From NCBI GenBank assembly GCA_949987705.1, contig OX465281.1, forward strand, positions 82,116,543 to 82,180,542: a stretch of DNA of 64,000 nucleotides, written 5' to 3'. This DNA comes from Thereva unica (taxonomy: Eukaryota; Arthropoda; Insecta; Diptera; Therevidae). Shown piece by piece: positions 43,085-52,947 of the stretch (within the stretch, counting starts at the first letter, position 1; every line of letters starts with the position of its first letter). The position numbers and the translations under genes are program-made. The notes below the pieces were generated by a model. That model made no database searches. It had not been told where the DNA came from and saw only the letters and a list, made by a program, of their open reading frames with translations.

Positions 43085-43880
43085 AAAACGTTTTTATTAG
43101 CTCGTGATCTTGTCTGTCTGTTTGTCCCGTATAAATTTTGCAATCGATTTTTTGAATACTTCCGGTTATCCTATCACCCTGAAATTTTGCACACAGCTTC
43201 AGCTCCGATGACAATGCAGTGTGCATTTCGTTAGAACCATGGCGGCCGTCTTAAGAGGACGAATTACTGTTTTCTTCAAAAAACAAATTTTGCAATCGAT
43301 TTTTCAAATAATTCCGGATATCCCATCATGCTGAAATTTTGCACACAGCTTTAGTTCCGATGACAATGCAATATGGTATACTCAATATATTGTTAGATCC
43401 ATGGTGGCCGTCCCAGTAGGGAGGATCAAAATACTCTTCACAACCCTTTCGACATGGGTATCAACTGAAAGGTTATGATAAGAAGAATACAATTAGCAAT
43501 ATAGTATACTCAATATATCGTTAGGTCCATGGCGGCCATCTCAAGAGGGCGGATTATTGTTTTCTTCATAACCCCCTCGACTTGGGTATCAAAGAAAGGG
43601 TATCATAGGCAGAATGCAATAAGCAATATAGTATACCTAATATACCGTTAGCTCCACGGCGGAAGGCGGATTACCAGATCCTTCACAAAACCTGAGAGAT
43701 GGGCATCAAATAACAGGGTATGATAAGTAGAACACCGTGAGCAGATTAGCCCCTCGACATGGGTATCAAATAGTATCAAATGAAAGGGTATCATAGGCAG
43801 AATACAATAAGCAATAAAGTATTTCTAATAGACCGTTAGATCCATGGCGGCCACCTAAAGAGGGCGGAATTCCATTTTCT
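43085..43880. repeat. Repeat 'Z' array at 43 kb
   Basis: Starts CGTTTTTATTAGCTCGTGAT followed by CTTGTCTGTCTG. It holds two copies of TTTTGCAATCGATTTTT…CTGAAATTTTGCACACAGCTT…CCGATGACAATGCA, then four units with CGACATGGGTATCAA, GAAAGGGTATCATA, CAGAATRCAATAAGCAATA, GTATAC and CCATGGCGGCCATC. The unit is similar to, but not the same as, that at 30839-31510, so the two arrays are different subfamilies. Confidence 0.7.
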
Positions 43881-44049
43881 TCATTCACAACATTGAGGAT
43901 CTTGGCTTACCTTGATCCTTGCGTTATTAAAAGGTGTATTGCCTATCCATGAATCCTTTTATGATCTGTTTTTCTCCTTTATTAAAATATGAAGCTTGTC
44001 TGTAGCTGCCTTGGAGTGTTGAAGGGTGATCTGCATGATCTTAAGCATC

Positions 44050-44219
44050 TACAGATGCTCCCTGTGGGTGAGACAGCGAAGAACACAGGATGGAGTAGAC
44101 ACGTACAGAACTTAGAGATACTAAACTGGATAAAATCGGTACACAATCGGGACCGGTAGAGAGAACAGTTGCGAGAAGCCAGGACCAGATCCCGGTTGTA
44201 GAGCCGTCAAAGAAGAAGA
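44050..44219 (+). mobile_element. LINE 3' fragment, GAA-tail family copy D
   Basis: GATGGAGTAGACACGTACAG, CTAAACTGGATAAAATCGGT, GAGAACAGTTGCGAGAAGCC and the end GTAGAGCCGTCAAAGAAGAA match the insertion at 3516-4034 and the fragment at 10366-10551. Confidence 0.75.
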
Positions 44220-44221
44220 GT

Positions 44222-46110
44222 TTTTGGTGGTCATGTATCGAGTAGGTATTTTTGTAAGTTGTTTTAGTACATTTTTTATTTCTGTAATCGACAGCTATAT
44301 TCGGACAACTGCATACTGAAGTTTGGCTCAGTTAATGTTACTAAAATGTACAAGTAAGAACTTATTACTTCAAATTGACCTTTCCGTGGCGAAAAGAAAT
44401 GTTTACTACACCTGATATTATGTCGAAAAGAATGCTTCAAATTACACTATAACAAATACTTTATGGTAAAAGTAGCGCAGATCGAGGCCAATTTGCAGAT
44501 CCCGTCTTCCTTTGTTAAAAATTTCCGGAAGTTTTTGCGCAACTTGCTCTAGACGTACTCATATGTACATTCGCGAATTCTAATTTTTTTATGGAACATT
44601 TCTTTGAAGAAGTCAGTAAAAAATTGCTTCTTCGACTCATTGATATTGCTGCGCAGATCGGTCCAAATTAATTTGTTCGTGAAGCCACCAATGGCGGTTT
44701 CTGTCGGTACAATTCCTTCATAACAGTTGTGAATTGTTCTAAAATAAGAAGATTTGCTCAGCAGACTGCTGCGCCGCTGTTGCTGTTTGTTTTTTCTAAA
44801 AGTTTTACTCTTTTATATTAACACGCTATATTTCGCTGCACGCTTGTAGCACAAGTGTAGTGCGCATTGTTCAGCGCTGGCTGAGGAAGCCCTGCAACCT
44901 GTATGCAATGACTAGACACTAAATCCACTCCACTCACCTTTAAACGTGTACCGCTCGAGCCAGCCACTCAAAGATAACCCGTGATTGCTGGGAAATAAAA
45001 TACTTCAAGGACTAGTAAAAGCCGTTTTCTCAGGTTATTCGACGGGTCGATTGGAGTTTTTTTGCTTATTCCGTTTTTGCTTTGCATACTTTGCTTTGTG
45101 GTGTAGCCGTTATAAACTAAAATCAGCACTGTGGGAACAGAACACGTTTTATTTCAGCCATCCAAATGGTCTTTTTACCTATTTAATGCATATTCTTCGA
45201 TGTTTTGTTTGGCTCGAAAGTTACTGGGGTATTTCTTCATAGGCGAAAGTACAAGATCGTATAAGTCACCAAATCTTATTTGAATTAAATATTTCAGAAC
45301 ATCTGCCCGATTGCGGTGTAGGCACTCTATAATTCGGTTTTTGCGAGACAATTCGTACCTTTCCATTTGCACGAGTATAGGTGAGCATTTAGCAGGCGAG
45401 TAAAAGCGCGTTCAGCAAACACACGATCAAGCTGCCCATCGCGATGAAATCGCGAAAGGGCGCCAATTGAAAAGGAATTCTGCTGAGATTCCTTTCCCTT
45501 TTTAAAGTCTAGCCCTTTTACCCCTGTTCTTTTTTTGGTGAGATTCTTTCCTTTCAAGATTTGAGCAAGTTTAGTAGTGTGATAACGTTTGTTAACCAGG
45601 TGTATGCCGAGCTCTCATAAAAATCGCCGAATTGTTTTGCTTCTTTTTGTTATTTTTTTAAGCCCCGAAATTTCTGTTTCGGTGAATATCTTCGGCAGCG
45701 ATATCTTCGGTGGCTTTTTATCGTATATACATACACAGATGGAAGAAAGAGATTCATTCCGTCTGAGGATGCCTGAAAGAGAAGTTTTTTTTGGTTTTGC
45801 TGATTTTGTTTTAGAAATTCTGGAATACATTTAACATATTAAAAACCAGATTAGGGCTGAGTTCTACTCGTTTCTTTTGAATTTATTGATTTAAAAAGCA
45901 GCAAATAATTGAAACGGGCTATTGGCATGCAAGAAAAATTATCGTTAAGAAAATTATTTATTAATAAGAAAAAAGTTCCAATTACATATAGACAGGAAGG
46001 CATTTTATACGTCGTACTAATGAGTCACCGTTTTCTAATGGCCTGCAAGAAGGTATCCAGTACAAAACGAAAGTCTCGTCGGTTGGACAATTTTTTAGAA
46101 GTCTGTAGAT
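44222..46110. other. Gene-free stretch with unrecognised short frames
   Basis: Frames at 44985-45242 (+), 45175-45557 (-) and 45589-46142 (+) reach 65-85 codons. The minus frame at 45175-45372 reads RIIECLHRNRADVLKYLIQI, which looks more protein-like than the rest. None has a domain I recognise, and I do not call a gene. Confidence 0.3.
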
Positions 46111-46113
46111 ATT

Positions 46114-46438
46114 GGGCCTATTCACACGGTGCATATTCATGACAAGTAAAACCGGTTTTATAGATGAGAGACGGAAGGGAGCGGAAGCACTTAACGAAAT
46201 ATTTTTCACGCAAAAGCAAACGCGTGAGAACTTGCACACATATAAAAAGTTACTTCTCTCTCTTGCTTTTTAAGCTCTGTTTTTGTCTGACAAATGAATT
46301 TTATCTGCAACATATTTAAACGTTCCTACATATATATCTTGCAAATTTACTAAACATAGTTACGCTCCGTGTGATTTCCAAGGGGTTGAATAAAACCGGT
46401 TTTGCTCAACATACTTATGGCATTGTGTGAATAGGCTC
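46114..46438. mobile_element. MITE with GRGCCTATTCACAC ends and ATT duplication
   Basis: The inverted ends are GGGCCTATTCACAC and, as complement of the right, GAGCCTATTCACAC. ATT lies on both sides (46111-46113 and 46439-46441). AAAACCGGTTTTA occurs near both ends. It is non-coding. The end motif and 3-bp ATT duplication resemble those of 57369-57803. Confidence 0.7.
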
Positions 46439-46596
46439 ATTGATGATTAAGGGCTTTAAAACCTTGAACCATTTACGTTTTCTCTTTCTTTTTTATTTTA
46501 ATGAAGTATTCGGTCTACAAGTGCGGCCGTTGTTATACCTCCGATTTTTGGGCCAGATTGATTGAATAAGCTTAAAAAGGCTATCTAGATTGCTAA

Positions 46597-47574
46597 AGGT
46601 GTGTTTAAACTATACGAGTTTTTTTTGCCAGTTATTGCACTCGCTCTTGACAGTGTTGCAGCCAGTACAATGTAAACATCATATCAGTGCACTGGTTGGC
46701 GTACTGGCACAGAACTGGCATAAAAATTGACACGATTTTTCTCCTACAGTCTAAACACATAAAAACACGCACTGTCGCCTCTCTCGTGAGCACTGGTAAC
46801 TTTACAAACTTGTTGTAAAGTTGTACGAGTTATTTCGGTGGGAGCTGTTATTTTCCTTAAAGTGTTGCCACGATAATCGATCAATTGAAAAGAAATGGAA
46901 AATTAATAAAATAAAGCGAATTTCTAAAACCACAGGCAACCACAAAAGAAGATATAAAAAATTTAATATCTTTGTACGAAAATCGTGCAGAACTGTAGGA
47001 TGCGTCATTGGGGACATATAGAAAGAGAGTTCTGAAAACGAAGGCTCTACAAGATATGTATATGTATATCAAAGAAAAGTCAGTTGTTGTCAATAAATGG
47101 CAAAATATAAGATCGCAATCAAAAACACTGGGTATGAATCCGTATGAATTTTTTATAACATAATCCATCCACCTCGCAATTCTTTAAACAGCTTTCAGTT
47201 TGCCTTTTTGAAAACCATTCGCAGACCCATATACGCATCTTTTTTGGCTTCTTTACTTCTTCATCGCTTAGCCAGTATGCAACAATTGCTGCAGCAATTT
47301 TCACTTTTTCTGTCGCCATTTATTCGAAAAATTCGCTCCCAAATATTTACAACTTCTTTCTGAAATTCCGATCCAAATAACTTTACCAGTGAACTGGGAT
47401 TCCCAATGTAAACAGCATCAATTTCTATTACCAGTGCTCTGGAAAAAAAGTGTCTCTGAAGCACTGGCAATCAGTCTGTCAGAGAAATATGCCAGCATTC
47501 TCTGCTAATGTAAACAGTGTGCCGGTACACTGGCTGCGAATGCCTGCGAAAACTCGTATAGCTTAAACGCACCT
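46597..47574 (-). mobile_element. PIF/Harbinger element with transposase remnant
   Basis: The inverted ends AGGTGTGTTTAAACTATACG and AGGTGCGTTTAAGCTATACG (complement of right) run for about 27 bp. TAA flanks each side (46594-46596 and 47575-47577), the TWA target of this superfamily. GCCAGT/ACTGGC words are clustered near both ends. The interior holds the N-terminal part of a Harbinger transposase on the minus strand, so this is a deletion derivative. Confidence 0.8.
47119..47319 (-). pseudogene. PIF/Harbinger transposase, N-terminal fragment
   Basis: The frame begins MATEKVKIAAAIVAYWLSDE, then RIWVCEWFSKRQTESCLKNC and LCYKKFIRIHTQCF. The W-x-x-x-W-x2-R and Y-x-x-F-x-R-(I/M) pattern matches the conserved N-terminal region of Harbinger transposases, upstream of the DDE domain. 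After about 65 codons the frame breaks (the next frame gives DLIFCHLLTTTDFSLIY). The nuclease domain is absent. Confidence 0.6.
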
Positions 47575-47634
47575 TAAAGGGTACACCTGTACCTCTCCGG
47601 AGGATTGGACGGAAGGTATCATAGTTAAATTACC

Positions 47635-48138
47635 CTCTCTAAAAGTGCATTAGTGAAAATTTTACTATTTACTTTAGTAGTTCATAAATCCACTAAAAAA
47701 TTAGTGAACAGGTCTATTCTACCTAATTGAATTCTATCTAAACTCCTTTAATCCCTCATGGGACATAGGGCGAAAGTTAGTAATTGAATTAGTAATATTT
47801 AATTTTTCTAATTATTACTAGGTGGCTTGATTTTTATATTACTTATTGTGAATTGTATTATGTGGAAATTCAGGGGACTCTCTTCCATTAACAAGTAAGA
47901 TTATTTAAACTTTTATTGTTTACCATTTATGGAATATGTAAGTAACATTTTTTTCATTAACCTAAGGTAATGTTATACTCAAAAATGGTATTTTTCAATG
48001 ACAATATTTATAGGTTATTATATTTAACTAATTCAAATAATCAAAAGTCTCTAATTCATAGTTGCAGACATGGCACATTTTGAATTAGTGAAAAATGACT
48101 AAAAATTAGTGAAATTCCACTAATTCACTTTTAGAGAG
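47635..48138. mobile_element. MITE with CTCTCTAAAAGTGMATTAGT ends
   Basis: The left end CTCTCTAAAAGTGCATTAGT and complement of the right CTCTCTAAAAGTGAATTAGT are inverted repeats. TTAGTG-AAA words recur near both ends. A 30-bp piece of a LINE tail (CCCTCATGGGACATAGGGCG) lies inside at 47755. No target duplication could be fixed. The end looks hAT-like. Confidence 0.6.
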
Positions 48139-48189
48139 CGAATAAGGGGACCTAACAATATGCGTCAACTGGAGAGGCATCTGTTGACT

Positions 48190-49290
48190 GTTTGCAGTGG
48201 GTAATATTTTGTCCCATATATTACTATCTAGGATAAGCGAGGCAGTAGACCGAACGCTTAGAAGGCAGCGGGCCGGATTCAGGAAGGACCGTTCATGTAT
48301 TGATCATATCAAGACCTTGAGAATAATAGCAGTCTACTGAATTCCGATCCCCCTTTACCTTGCTTTCGTAGATTTCGAAAGCGTTTCGACTCGGTTAATA
48401 GGAGCTTTACATCGTCTTTACTATTTCTTTTAGTTATAAATGACATCCGTCGGCGCTCTAGATAACAGAACAGGCGGCATACAATGGGATTTGCTAGACC
48501 GCCTTAAGGATCTCTACTACGCATATGATATATGTTTGCTGGCCCTCAGACACCAGGACCACAAAAACATGCTCAACAATTTGGTAACAGAAAGTACGCA
48601 AGCAGGGTTAAGGCTAAATCCGACTAAAACTAAAGAAATGCGGATAAATGTAAACACCATTGAACGGACAGCGCTGAATAACCGCTGGTACATAAATTCT
48701 GCTAGCTCGATAGCATTATTGCCGAAAATGGCGGTGCAGAAGATGATGTCAGTTCCAGAATAAATAAAGCACGAGGCGCATATATGCATGCCTGTTCGCT
48801 GTTCCGCATATGAAGATCAACGGAGATCTCAACAACCACCAATTTGCGGCTGTTCAACTCCAACGTTAAGGCAGTTCTTTTGTACGGTTGCGAGAAATGG
48901 AAAGTCACCCAATTCATCACAGGGCGCCTACAAGTCTTCATCAACAGATGTCTACGTCGTATCCTAAAAATCCGCTGACAAGATAGAATTTCAAACAGAG
49001 AACTATGGCGCCGTGCCGGCCAAGAAAGGTTAGATGACCAAATCAGTCGAAGGAAATGGAATTGGGTTGGCCACACCTTGCGATGTGAAAACGAAAATCT
49101 AGCAAATAGGCCCTTGACTGGAATCCGCAAGGATTCCGTCGAGTCGGAAGACCTACGTGGAGGAGAACCCTACTAGCAGAAGCCGCAACAACTGGAAGAT
49201 CCTGGTCGAAGCTGAGAGCTGTCGCGCAAAATAGAGTCCGCTGAAGGGCAACTGTTTCCGCCCTATGACTCATGAGGGACTAAAGATGAT
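48190..49290 (+). pseudogene. Decayed LINE reverse transcriptase, CCCTCATGGG-end family
   Basis: Pieces in several frames follow the order of a LINE polymerase: TLRRQRAGFRKDRSCIDHIK, LAFVDFES (catalytic aspartate region), GGIQWDLLDRLKDLYYAYDI with YAYD in place of YADD, then LLALRHQDHKNMLNNLVTES and AGLRLNPTKTKEMRINVNTI. C-terminal pieces continue to GRPTWRRTLLAEAATTGRSW. The end …CAACTGTTTCCGCCCTATGA matches the tails at 5841-5935 and 47746-47775. Stops, frameshifts and the changed catalytic box show it is inactive. Confidence 0.75.
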
Positions 49291-49550
49291 TTACTTCTAT
49301 AAATTTCCTAGTTCGATTTCACTCGACATATTTTTTCAGAATTGAAATAATCTAAACTCATAGAGCTCTTGGGTGGAGGGGACATCCGCCACTGCAGCGA
49401 AAACAGAGAGAGAGAGAGAAATCAATGAATGGCGATCAATATGGACTGAAAAAAAAAACACAGCGGGCCAGTTTATCATTCATTATAAATCTAATAACGC
49501 AGAAAGAAGTAAAGAAGCAATGGTGAAGTTAAAAAATGATTCATAAATCA
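49291..49550. other. Spacer with (GA)n run
   Basis: Contains CATAGAGCTCTTGGGTGGAG…ATCCGCCACTGCAG, inverted relative to 14030-14095, and a short AGAGAGAGAGAG run at about 49405. Confidence 0.45.
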
Positions 49551-50470
49551 TGTATCTTGCATCATGCATCATGTATCATGCATCAGGTATCATGCATTAT
49601 GCATCATGTATCATGCATTATGCATTATGCATCATGCATCACGCATAATGAATTATGCATTATGAATCATGCATCATGAATCATGCATCATGCATCATGT
49701 AACATGTATCATAAATCATGCGTCATGCATCATGCTTCAAGAATCATGCATCAAGAATCATGCATCACGAATCATGTGTCATGTATCATGCATCATATAT
49801 CAGGCATCATGTATCATTCAAATGCATCATGTGTCATGTATCATGCATCTTGCATCATGCAGCATATATCATATATCAGGTATCATGTATCATATATCAT
49901 GCATCATGCATAAGGCATCATGCATCATGCCTCATGCATAATGTTTAATGCATAATGCATCATGCATCATGCATCATGCGTCATGTGTCATGCATCATGT
50001 ATCATGTATCATGCATCATGCATAATGCATCATGTATCATGTATCATGCATCATGTATCATACAACATGCATCATGCATCATCCATCGTGCATCATGCAT
50101 CATGTATACATCTTGCATCATGTATCATGCATTTGCATTATATATAATGTATCATGCATCGTGCATCATGTATCTTGCATCATGCGGCTTATATCATATA
50201 TCATGTATCATGAATCATGTATCATCTATCATGTATCATGTAACATGTATCATATATCATGTATCATGTATCATGCATCATATATCACGTATCATGTATC
50301 ATGCACAGGCATCATGCATTATGCATCACGCATTATGCATCATGCATCATGGATCATACATCATGCATCATGCATTATGTGTTATGTATTACGTATTACG
50401 TACGTACGTTACATGCATCATGTATTATGTATTATGTATTAAGTAATATATAATACATTATGTTATGTAT
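49551..50470. repeat. Heptamer satellite (ATCATGY)n
   Basis: About 900 bp of ATCATGC and ATCATGT heptamers, with some ATTATGC and ATCTTGC variants and frame slips. Repetitive reading frames (MHHASCIM…) arise from the repeat on the plus strand in several phases and are not genes. Toward its right end the unit shifts to ATTATGT/ATTACGT, closer to the 9-mer array beyond the LINE. Confidence 0.95.
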
Positions 50471-51173
50471 AATATGTTTATTATTATTATTATTTATTGA
50501 CCAGCAATTTGTATTTACATAATAATTAGATATAATCTACATATAATTACTGTAAATCCTACAGAGACAACAATCTGTCTGTTCATAGGTCTGGCATAGC
50601 TTAAAACTAAACTTAAAACTAGAAATACCAAAAATATATAATATTTCAATAACAATTGTTAATGTAGCCTGCTTATAATATTTACTCTATTTTTAGTTAT
50701 TATTATATATTTGAGACTATCCAATTTTTAATCTTGTTCTTTCTTTGTGTTTTATTTAAAGTTTTTAATTCATTTGGTAAACTATTGAAAATTCTAATCG
50801 CTATTACATAGTTATTTTTACAGCTAATCGTTTTACTTCTACCTGGAATTTGTAGCAATTTAAATCTTGTAGTACTAGAAGAATTTACAAACTTTTTTTT
50901 AAGATTTTCGTAATGATACAGAATGGAATTATAAGAGAATAATTGTTATAAATTTAATGGGTTATTATTATTAATAAATCTATTCTTATTTATTATTTTT
51001 AATATTCTAAACTGCAATCTTTGTAGCAAACTTAGGTAGTTAAGCACCTTTCCAAGCTATATTGCCGTAGGTAATAAGGCTGTGAAAAAAAGCATAATAT
51101 ATTGTTCTTAAAGTTTCAGTCTGCATAATTTTAGATAATCTGTAGAAAAGAAAAGGTAAGTATCTTGTTTTGT

Positions 51174-51950
51174 CTAGAATGTATTAAGATATTTATGATT
51201 GGATTTTTGTTCTATAGGAGAGTTATTGATATGTATATTTAAGGTGGTTGGGACACTGGTGCTATAACTACCAAAGTTTAAGTATACAGTTTTCTTTATG
51301 TTGAGAGACAGTTTATTTATAGCTAAACAGTTAGAGATTATTATTAGTGCATGATTCATTTTATTTTCAATTATTTCCCACTTTTTGTCAGTTGCAACCA
51401 CCGCAGTGTCATCTGCATAAGAAAATATAGTGTTAGCTGGCATTTGCATTAGAAGGTCATTAACATATAAAATGAAGAGAAGAGGCCCAAGGATAGTTCC
51501 TTGAGGCACTCCAGTTGAGACAGTTTGAAATCTACTAAAAACTCCATTGGTTTTTACTCTTTGTTTTCTATTGTGCAAATAACTTGCTAACAGGTTTAGA
51601 GCATGACCTCTTATGCCACACCTGCTAAGCTTTTGAAGTAAAATCTTATGGTTAACAGTGTCAAAGGCTTTTGCAAGGTCCAAAAATACTATTGTAATTG
51701 GATCACTCCTATCTATTTTTTGAAGTATCAAACTAGTGATTTTACTAAGAGCATCGTTTGCACCTATTTTTCTAATGAAGCCAAATTGACTTGTAGATAA
51801 TATTTTATGTTTAATTATAAATGAGAATAGTCTATTGGATATTATTTTTTCAAATATTTTAGCAAGATTAGAGATAAGAGAAATAGGTCTATAGTTGTTG
51901 GGCATGTGTTTATCCCCTCCTTTTGGTATTGGCTGAATTTCAGCCCTTTT
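51174..51950 (-). pseudogene. LINE reverse transcriptase (Jockey/CR1/L2-like), main frame
   Basis: The 243-codon frame has NNYRPISLISNLAKIFEKII, TSQFGFIRKIGANDAL, IVFLDLAKAFDTVNHKILLQ (catalytic aspartate), STGVPQGTILGPLLFILYVN and FSYADDTAVVA (catalytic aspartates intact). Upstream in a shifted frame is PIPKGGDKHMP, so it extends past 51905. Downstream (51170-50650) further pieces give RTIYYAFFHSLITYGNIAW and NYVIAIRIFNSLPNELKTLN, the usual C-terminal region. Single-base frameshifts separate the parts. It differs from the copy at 23830, where the box is FADD. Confidence 0.88.
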
Positions 51951-52371
51951 TAAAGCATCAGGCCAGCTTGCTGGTGTTTATAATATGAACAAGAGGATCA
52001 AGAATAAATTTAACTAGATTTTTTAAAGTCTTAGCGTGAATGCCATCTACACCTCCAAATTTAGGTTTCATTTTTGAATTATTTTAAGTACTTCATCATG
52101 AGTTGTAGGATATAGATAAATAGTATTAGTATTTAACTGAGGGTGCTGCAAACTAACGTTGTGGGGTTGTTGTATTTTATCACTTAGGTTTTTACCTATA
52201 CATATTTGTAAAAAAGTCGTTCATATGATTAGCAATCTCCAACGGATCAGATATAATATCATTTCCTTCACAGATACACTCAATGTCTTTAGATTGTTTG
52301 TTGGGATACTAAGATAGCTGGAGTAATCCATTTTTTCCTTGGCAACATTTTATTACTATGAGTTTTCTTTT

Positions 52372-52609
52372 CCCAGCAGGAAATGCAGTCATTACTGAAG
52401 TAGATATGTAATTCATTACAGTGAGCTCGGACGGATACTTTTAGCATTACAGAATAGCTTACTTTTACACAGGCATGTCATAGGCGGTAATCAGTATATT
52501 ACTTTCCTCATTACTAAAGAAGACCTTTTATAATATGTATGAATATGTCATAGGCATTACATGAAATAATGCATTACGACAGTAATGACATCCAAAATTT
52601 CCTGCTGGG
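52372..52609. mobile_element. CCCAG-ended DNA element, copy 3
   Basis: CCCAGCAGGAAATG on the left and CCCAGCAGGAAATT as complement of the right are inverted ends. TT on both sides gives a 2-bp duplication. AGTCATTACTG and CAGTAATGACA lie just inside the ends. It is 238 bp and non-coding, inserted in the LINE between its polymerase and endonuclease parts. Confidence 0.75.
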
Positions 52610-52624
52610 TTGTAGGCTTTGAGC

Positions 52625-52912
52625 ACTTTTTTTACAAAACGATATCATTTGTATAAGTGTATCTGTGGCTTGATTGATCAGTCATCGATAACATACTATT
52701 CCAATTTTGTTTTAAAGCATATTTTTTAATTTTTTGAGGATCTATTATAGGAGAACATTCTTTAAAATAAGTGCATTTAAATTTGTCTATAGAAACAAAT
52801 AGTATGTAATGATCCGTTAAAGAATTAATTAGTTTAAAAGTTTTTGCTTTTATAGAATTAGATTTATAGAATATATTATCAATGCATGATCCCCCATTTT
52901 CATTGACTGATG
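52625..52912 (-). pseudogene. LINE endonuclease C-terminus
   Basis: The minus strand reads GYCPGFTGITRPSVNENGGS, then CIDNIFYKSNSIKAK and LTDHYILFVSIDKFKCTYFK. CIDNIF and TDHY correspond to the conserved C-terminal motifs of AP-type endonucleases in Jockey/CR1-like LINEs. It belongs with the polymerase frame at 51174-51950. Confidence 0.75.
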
Positions 52913-52947
52913 GTCTGGTTATTCCAGTAAAGCCAGGACAATACCCT

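Larger units (their letters stand above)
50476..52947 (-). mobile_element. LINE in minus orientation between two satellite arrays
   Basis: The 3' end on the minus strand is CTGGTCAATAAATAATAAT followed by more AAT units, a typical short tandem tail. The 5' side begins in an endonuclease domain and meets the 9-mer satellite at about 52948. The element is split by a CCCAG-ended element at 52372-52609. The DNA on both sides is TATTATG-type satellite, so the LINE probably entered a single array. Confidence 0.8.

Noticed and set aside
44985..46142. Small genes of 65-85 codons on both strands
   Set aside because: No domain, no consistent splice or start context, and overlapping frames on both strands of similar quality.
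49669..50453. Several overlapping frames of 60-163 codons rich in H, M, C and I
   Set aside because: They are translations of the ATCATGY heptamer array, open in three phases because a 7-bp unit cycles through all frames.
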